A DNA stretch of 64,000 nucleotides, from the NCBI RefSeq assembly GCF_900112005.1, contig NZ_FOKK01000003.1, forward strand, positions 62,001-126,000, given 5' to 3'. Within the stretch, counting starts at the first letter, position 1. Each line of letters opens with the position of its first letter. Below the pieces are notes generated by a model. The model made no database searches. It was not told the DNA's origin and saw only the letters and a program-made list of their open reading frames with translations. The stretch is from Algoriphagus aquimarinus. Lineage in GTDB: Bacteria; Bacteroidota; Bacteroidia; Cytophagales; Cyclobacteriaceae. Shown here piece after piece: positions 60,101-64,000 of this stretch. The position numbers and the translations under genes were made by a program.

Positions 60101-60435
60101 TGATTTGGGTGATATTCTATAGCATTCTCTGTGTAGTGATAGCTATTAGGAGATGATAAATAGAAATACAGATTGCCATCTTTTTCTAATGCTGGAATTT
60201 CCTGCAAGTTTAAATTCTCACTTACCAGAAGTTGAGGTAGCATGCCTGGGTATCCGTAAACCGCAATTTCACTCAATGAATTTGCACCTAGTTTTTGAGC
60301 TTGGCTAGCACTGATTTTATAGATGCCTTCTTTGGTGATTTTAAATTTGAAAAATGAATTTTGGCCAGAAGCAGATCCAATCAACAAAAAGCTGACAAAT
60401 AGATAAACAAGGAGCTTCTGACAGGGGGATGTCAT
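57181..60435 (-). CDS. porU: Type IX secretion sortase PorU
   Basis: The 1084-residue C25 cysteine peptidase cuts off T9SS C-terminal signals and attaches cargo to the cell surface. A signal peptide (ends SASGQ) leads to an N-terminal beta domain (about 28-330). The gingipain-like catalytic domain (about 355-730) has His597 (NYIGHGNE) and Cys631 (TATCEFGRH). An Ig-like region (about 870-980) precedes a C-terminal CTD-like domain with YPNPAH near 1000. Length is normal. It is coupled by ATGA overlaps to pssA and porV. Few cargo candidates are visible in the window. Confidence 0.96.
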   Translation of the reverse strand: MTSPCQKLLVYLFVSFLLIGSASGQNSFFKFKITKEGIYKISASQAQKLGANSLSEIAVYGYPGMLPQLLVSENLNLQEIPALEKDGNLYFYLSSPNSYHYTENAIEYHPNQFSDSISFLIGTSENAKRISTISAHSGPSIPAVLYQWNWLKEDVNNMLNSGRAWYSRAVAPGVTRGYPLPLSTESTDKWKVSAKLMGASNSESKINLAVDDMTISESLIGGIPTSTYGIKGQEIRVSEEFSPLGNKVERLRISFQASDPNASGYFEYIGIGVPQSSKSLHEGIFSMDQTSSISIALLAGLSAWEISDFYQPQALDLSKGSNVTGKKFIVFDEAKTPEIAEIEKANLSLRIQSPWPALLIITPRLLSNSSEKLALHKIGMGIYSEVAYLDEIYDAFGYGNSDLNAIRNFLAWHYHQGGKLKNVLILGKGTFDYKGILGGRPNLVPIYTSRNSLNPLTTFSSDDYFSLLEFGQGEWEESRDGDELNQIGVGRLPVINPQEAKIVVDKIINYESNPKAGDWKQTVTFLADDGDNNIHLRDSETHAKFLSDNHKEFKQEKLYLDRFEQEKIGERQSSPQGKAALEETLESGTLLLNYIGHGNETTLTAEEVFMVSDIANWADQDQLALWMTATCEFGRHDSPFVRSAAEELLTAPNKGAIGLLSTGRPVFSSVNFSLNEAFIEEVFRLEEGTPQDLGSIFRNTKNRSQNGALNRNFSLLADPSMKLARPEFNISFTSFRDPENENSVDTLSALQEVEFEAQVINPSTGGVASNYNGSYRIEVRDKPVKSKTLGNESSPVEFAEEKILLFKGTGTIAAGLIKGRLKIPKNIDLELGEGKIRILGISEDQAWEAFGFKTSVIGGSASKPSLDTEGPEIKAIFGERDVAPFTFSSTSIAMEALFSDISGINISGFLPSENLTVQINQNDIVVLNEFFISVDNTFTSGKVNFKLTGLKEGKNLVTIKAWDILGNQSVFKQEIIVEGSDRLRILNHKTYPNPAHIESHFELEHNQPGENLILTLVVYQTDGKILFTESERLVKADAHIRDLSWFFLQNQTKYPAKGTYIYKLTLQSEGNNSVASVSGQIVIQ

Positions 60436-61124
60436 TCTGTACTCATACCATTTTCTATCACGGACAAACCAAGGTATGCTAAGATGAGTACTGGGATTCC
60501 TGCTAATCCAAATAACAAAATCAGTGCAAGACCAATTAGTAGAAGTGCATACCTAAATTTATTGTCCGCAAAAGAGTAGGACTTGAATTTCAAAGCGATT
60601 AATGGAAGTTCAACGAGTAATAATATTGCAAACACCCATGCTATCACAACCAAAAAAAATGGAGACGTGACCCAAGTGCCCACCCAAGTCCATTTTATGG
60701 CGAAGTACGGCAACGTGCTTATAAACAAGGCGTTTGCAGGAGTGGGTAAGCCAATAAACTTATCACTTTGTCTTGTGTCAAGGTTGAACTTGGCTAAACG
60801 AACTGCAGACAATAGAGGTACAATCAAAGTAAGATACGGAAGCCATTCAATCTCAGTAGTAACTTTGGCCATTTGGAAAAGGATCAGCCCAGGAAGTACT
60901 CCAAAAGAAACCAAGTCAGCCAATGAGTCTAGCTGTTTACCAAGCTCACCTTGCACATTGAGTAGTCTAGCTGCAAACCCATCAAAGAAGTCAAATACAG
61001 CTGCCAAAATGATGAAATATGCACCGGAAACTATGTTTCCATTGATTACCCAAATAATTCCAATTACTCCTGAAAGTAGATTTAGGAGTGTGATTGCATT
61101 TGGGATATGTGATTTGATTTTCAA
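60432..61124 (-). CDS. pssA: CDP-diacylglycerol--serine O-phosphatidyltransferase
   Basis: The 230-residue inner membrane enzyme makes phosphatidylserine, the precursor of phosphatidylethanolamine. The CDP-alcohol motif is complete: FDFFDGFAARLLNVQGELGKQLDSLADLVSFG (about 44-75), with D-G-x2-A-R-x8-G-x3-D-x3-D. About seven membrane helices follow the family pattern. It overlaps both the MBL hydrolase and porU by 4 bases, placing phospholipid synthesis in the same operon as the T9SS sortase. Confidence 0.95.
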   Translation of the reverse strand: MKIKSHIPNAITLLNLLSGVIGIIWVINGNIVSGAYFIILAAVFDFFDGFAARLLNVQGELGKQLDSLADLVSFGVLPGLILFQMAKVTTEIEWLPYLTLIVPLLSAVRLAKFNLDTRQSDKFIGLPTPANALFISTLPYFAIKWTWVGTWVTSPFFLVVIAWVFAILLLVELPLIALKFKSYSFADNKFRYALLLIGLALILLFGLAGIPVLILAYLGLSVIENGMSTE

Positions 61125-61774
61125 GGTCTTGCGTTTTTACCCACGAATGGGTTATGTGTTTTCTCGAAAGCTATTGTTGTTTCAGGTCCATGCCCTGGGT
61201 AAATAACTGTTTCCTCAGGAAGTGTGAAAAGTTGCGATTTGATTTTGCTCAAAAGGAGTTCATGATCTCCACCTGGTAAGTCAGTGCGGCCAATACTCCC
61301 TCTGAAAAGCGTGTCGCCAGCGATGCATTGATGGGTAGCTTCGTGGTGAAAAACCACATGACCCGGCGCATGTCCTGGTACAAAGATGATTTTCAAGACT
61401 TCATCGCCCACTTTGATTTCGTCACCTTCTTTTAGAAATCCGTCCGCTTCACTTGACTCATAGCCTACAAAGCCGTAGTTGGGAGCATATACTTCCACCG
61501 CTTTCAATACAGCTTCTTCTTCTTTATGAATTAAGAGTTCCACTCCAAAAGTTTTTTTAGCCCAGGCATTTCCCAAGACATGGTCAATATGACAGTGTGT
61601 GTTGAGTAATTGAGTCACTCGTATATTTTTCTCCGTCACGAAATCTAACAACTCTTTTCGCTCAGCGAGATCAAAGCAGCCCGGATCTATCAATGTTCCA
61701 TTGCCATTTTCGTCATATAACAAGTAGGTGTTTTCCTGAAAAGGGTTGAATGTAAAAGACTTAATATAAAGCAT
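61121..61774 (-). CDS. Metallo-beta-lactamase fold hydrolase (glyoxalase II-like)
   Basis: The 217-residue cytosolic hydrolase starts at the ATG at 61774 (MLYIKSFTFNPFQENTYLL); a longer frame starts nine codons earlier without family support. Zinc ligands are in order: THCHIDH (about 58-64), later H in PGHAPGHVVFH, D in IAGDTLFRGSIGRTDLPGGD, and the final H in YPGHGPET. This is the small glyoxalase II/YcbL type, which hydrolyses thioesters; the true substrate is unknown. It is the first gene of the pssA-porU-porV operon, with 56 bases to the divergent flavoenzyme gene. Confidence 0.9.
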   Translation of the reverse strand: MLYIKSFTFNPFQENTYLLYDENGNGTLIDPGCFDLAERKELLDFVTEKNIRVTQLLNTHCHIDHVLGNAWAKKTFGVELLIHKEEEAVLKAVEVYAPNYGFVGYESSEADGFLKEGDEIKVGDEVLKIIFVPGHAPGHVVFHHEATHQCIAGDTLFRGSIGRTDLPGGDHELLLSKIKSQLFTLPEETVIYPGHGPETTIAFEKTHNPFVGKNARP

Positions 61775-61830
61775 GGGAAATGTATCGGTGTAAAGGAACA
61801 AAATAAGGAATTAAACCTTTATTTTGGGCT

Positions 61831-62877
61831 ATGGAAATTGATTTTTTGCTGATTGGACAAGGACTCGCTGGTACAGCGTTGGCTTATAGACTGAAGCAAG
61901 CTGGAAAGAAAATTAGAATAATTGATCAGCCTGAAGCTAATAACTCGAGTAGAATTGCTGCTGGGCTTTTTAATCCAGTGACTGGGAGGAAGATGGTGAA
62001 AACTTGGAAGGCTGATTCACTTTTTCCAGAAATCAAGCCGTTTTATCAAGAACTCGAACAGGCAACTGGAAGCAAATTTCTCACTGAAAAAGCAATTTAT
62101 AGGCCTTTTCTATCAATAGAAGAGCTCAATGAATGGATGGGGCATAGCGCTGATCCAGGTTTTGAAACCTATCTGGATAAGATCTATCAAGAGAGTCAAT
62201 CTGAGTTTCTCAAGGATCCTTATGGTGGAGTTATGCTTCGCAACTCTGGTTGGTTGAATATCAACAATCTACTTGATGCGATGACTTCGTATTTTAAAGA
62301 GGAATTGATTTTGGAAAAATTCGACGAGAGTTTATTTTCACGTGCGGATGATTTTTGGATTTATAGAGGGCTTAAAGCAAAAGCAGTAATTTATTGCAAC
62401 GGCTTGGGAGCTATGAATTCTAGGTTCTTCAATTTCCTTCCATTTGCTCCTGTTAAGGGTGAGATTTTGGAAGTTCAGCAAGCATTTACTCCGGATTATG
62501 TGGTCAACCGAGGAGTTTTCAGAGTTCATTTGGGAAATGGAATCCATCGAGTAGGATCAACCTATACGAAACACGATTTGGACGTAGGGGCGACAGATGC
62601 CGCGAAAACTGAGATTTTGGAGAAGTTGACAGATTTGGTGAGACTACCAGTGGAGGGAATTATTAGCCATAAGACAGGGATTAGACCTGCTACTAGAGAT
62701 AGAAAACCATTTTTGGGAAAACATCCTACCGAGGTAGGCGTTTACATATTCAATGGTTTTGGAGCCAAAGGCGTATCACTAATTCCTTATTTTAGTAAAC
62801 AAATGGTTGAACATCTACTTAATAGTAAGGCTATTGATTCTGAAGTGGACATAGCTAGGTATTTTAATTATATTTAA
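61831..62877 (+). CDS. FAD-binding amine/amino-acid oxidase, DadA-like
   Basis: The 348-residue flavoenzyme of the DAO fold shows IGQGLAGTALAYRLKQAGKKIRIID (about 7-31) as the dinucleotide motif, then SSRIAAGLFNPVTGRKMVKTW. The C-terminal region has GIRPATRDRKPFLGKHP and FNGFGAKGVSLIPYFSKQM, which hold the flavin. The substrate is unknown; the family includes glycine oxidase (ThiO) and D-amino-acid dehydrogenase. It lies 21 bases before the TolB-like gene and probably shares its transcript. Confidence 0.88.
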   Translation: MEIDFLLIGQGLAGTALAYRLKQAGKKIRIIDQPEANNSSRIAAGLFNPVTGRKMVKTWKADSLFPEIKPFYQELEQATGSKFLTEKAIYRPFLSIEELNEWMGHSADPGFETYLDKIYQESQSEFLKDPYGGVMLRNSGWLNINNLLDAMTSYFKEELILEKFDESLFSRADDFWIYRGLKAKAVIYCNGLGAMNSRFFNFLPFAPVKGEILEVQQAFTPDYVVNRGVFRVHLGNGIHRVGSTYTKHDLDVGATDAAKTEILEKLTDLVRLPVEGIISHKTGIRPATRDRKPFLGKHPTEVGVYIFNGFGAKGVSLIPYFSKQMVEHLLNSKAIDSEVDIARYFNYI

Positions 62878-62898
62878 AAACATCTTTCAGCAAACCGA

Positions 62899-64000
62899 AT
62901 GCGATATCACCTATTCCGAATTTTAGTTTTTGCTGGGTTATGGTTGAATTCATTTTTTGCCCTCGCTCAGTTTGATCAAGAGCGTTTTGGGAAAAACAGA
63001 CTTCAGCACCAGCAGTTTGAATGGTATTTTTATTCCTCAAATAATTTTGAGGTGTATTACTATGACCGTGGAGGCGCAAATGCCAAAATGGCCATTGATT
63101 ATCTGGAAAGCGAGTTCGATCGACTCACGCAGATGATTGGGTATGTAGCTTACACTAAGCCAAAAATTTACATTTATAACTCCCCGGAGGAGCTTTTGCA
63201 AAGTAATATCAATCTCAACAAAGAAGAATATAACGAGCAGGGGCAAACCAATTTCAACCGGCTTTTAGCTGAGATTTCTTATAAAGGAGAAGTTGATTTG
63301 TTTAAGGCCGACTTGATTTACGGTACTACAAAGGTGATTATTGAAGAAATGCTGTACGGTTCTTCTGTATCCGATGCGTTTCAGTCCAATCTGACAAATA
63401 GTTTTCCGGAGTGGTATGTGGAGGGTATAGCATTATATCTGGCAAAAGGTTGGAGTAGGGAAATGGATGATTTTGTTCGTCACTATTTCAAGGAAGATGA
63501 AAATCCAAAAATTCTTAAGTTAAAAGAAAGAGAAGCCGCTTTAGTCGGACAGTCCGTTTGGAATTACATAGCTGAAAGATATGGAAGAAGGTATGTTTCT
63601 AGTATTCTAAACCTGTCTAGAATAAACAGAAATGAGGAAAACAGTATTGCAAATACCGTTGGGTTGAATTACAAGACCTTCACTGAAGATTGGAAAAAGT
63701 ATTACTTGGATGTAAATAAGCAAGTTTCCTCCAATTTCAAGAATCCTAACGAGAGTGCTATAGTGGCCAAAACGTCTCCGAAATTTATTGGAGCTATAAA
63801 TGATATAAAGTTTAGTCCTGATGGCTTGAATTTGGCCTACGTAATCAATAATGAAGGAAAATATAAAGTTCAAGTAAGAGAGGTAAGTACTGGCCGCGAA
63901 CAAACCATATATTCTGGGGGAACATCCTTGCAGGATCAAGAGGCTAACTTCTACTCCCCAATTATTGCTTGGAGAGATTCAGCGAATATTGCTATCGCTT
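62899..64000 (+). CDS. TolB-like PD40 propeller protein with degenerate peptidase domain (partial)
   Basis: The gene starts at ATG 62899 and is cut by the window end after about 367 codons. A signal peptide (MRYHLFRILVFAGLWLNSFFALAQ) leads to a domain (about 30-260) resembling the MA/M1-type zincin scaffold: FEVYYYDRGGANAKMAIDYLESEFDRL, then FPEWYVEGIALYLAKGW. The helix before it reads IIEEMLYG, where a protease would have HExxH, so catalysis is doubtful. From about 295 PD40/WD-like blades begin (IGAINDIKFSPDGLNLAYVINNEGKYKVQVREVSTG). It probably is periplasmic; the function is unknown. It follows the flavoenzyme by 21 bases. Confidence 0.82.
   Translation, partial: MRYHLFRILVFAGLWLNSFFALAQFDQERFGKNRLQHQQFEWYFYSSNNFEVYYYDRGGANAKMAIDYLESEFDRLTQMIGYVAYTKPKIYIYNSPEELLQSNINLNKEEYNEQGQTNFNRLLAEISYKGEVDLFKADLIYGTTKVIIEEMLYGSSVSDAFQSNLTNSFPEWYVEGIALYLAKGWSREMDDFVRHYFKEDENPKILKLKEREAALVGQSVWNYIAERYGRRYVSSILNLSRINRNEENSIANTVGLNYKTFTEDWKKYYLDVNKQVSSNFKNPNESAIVAKTSPKFIGAINDIKFSPDGLNLAYVINNEGKYKVQVREVSTGREQTIYSGGTSLQDQEANFYSPIIAWRDSANIAIA

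Noticed and set aside
63607-63939. 110-codon minus-strand frame at the window end
   Set aside because: It is antisense to the TolB-like gene, whose signal peptide and propeller motifs are clear.

Overview
The window looks like a chromosomal stretch from a Bacteroidota bacterium, probably order Cytophagales and close to Cyclobacteriaceae/Algoriphagus. The pointers are a type IX secretion sortase and its shuttle (porU-porV), DUF4136, DUF4199, DUF4397 and DUF4494 proteins, many lipoproteins and OmpA-type proteins, start codons without Shine-Dalgarno sequences, and promoter boxes of the Bacteroidota form TAnnTTTG. The genus is an inference. I saw no phage, intact insertion sequence, CRISPR array, tRNA or rRNA.

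Layout. 0-5 kb: MacB-type ATPase and TolC (end of an efflux operon), an OmpA-like lipoprotein, a DUF4136 lipoprotein and an Fe-S uracil-DNA glycosylase. 5-11 kb: an epimerase, then a small carbohydrate locus with a GH95 alpha-L-fucosidase and a lipoprotein FAD oxidoreductase. The decayed 5' end of a second copy of that oxidoreductase lies on the other side of the GH95 gene. 11-14.6 kb: PadR regulator with a striking operator, coupled to a prefix-domain ABC permease. 14.6-16.5 kb: a 601-residue protein of unknown function with a TIM-barrel-like pattern and a cysteine cluster. 17-19.2 kb: a small secreted protein, an ECF sigma factor and an unusual anti-sigma/beta-barrel protein. 19.6-27.8 kb: S8 protease, DUF4397 lipoprotein, DinB and WYL proteins, a conserved lipoprotein, NrnA and DUF4199. 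27.9-32.2 kb: GT39 mannosyltransferase-like protein and an NtrB/NtrC-type two-component pair. 32.4-36.7 kb: FKBP isomerase, a 35-residue basic protein in its own transcription unit, AhpD-like and AraC proteins, a propeller-like protein and LpxH.

36.8-45.4 kb is housekeeping: ftsH and rsfS divergent from birA, then ahcY, a lipoprotein, a dienoyl-CoA-reductase-like SDR, a PAS protein and DUF4494. 45.6-54.7 kb: membrane-anchored patatin, Mpo1-like protein, FAD oxidoreductase, NhaC with an exonuclease, a YigZ/IMPACT protein, and a three-gene sugar cassette (ketoisomerase-like cupin, GNAT-like protein, GT2). 54.7-61.8 kb is a compact minus-strand operon: MBL hydrolase, pssA, porU, porV and an M16-like protein, with stop and start codons overlapping or 2 bases apart. 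61.8-64 kb: a DadA-like oxidase and the start of a TolB-like propeller protein cut by the window end.

Non-coding DNA has two signatures. Intergenic spacers carry several classes of short stem-loops and quasi-repeats, each in its own sequence family. Promoter boxes can be placed before many genes, including a recurring TAnnTTCG variant and three boxes that nearly touch the start codon. The most worthwhile follow-ups are the 601-residue cysteine-rich protein, the envelope-spanning anti-sigma protein, the oxidoreductase relic, the 35-residue protein and the intergenic quasi-repeats.
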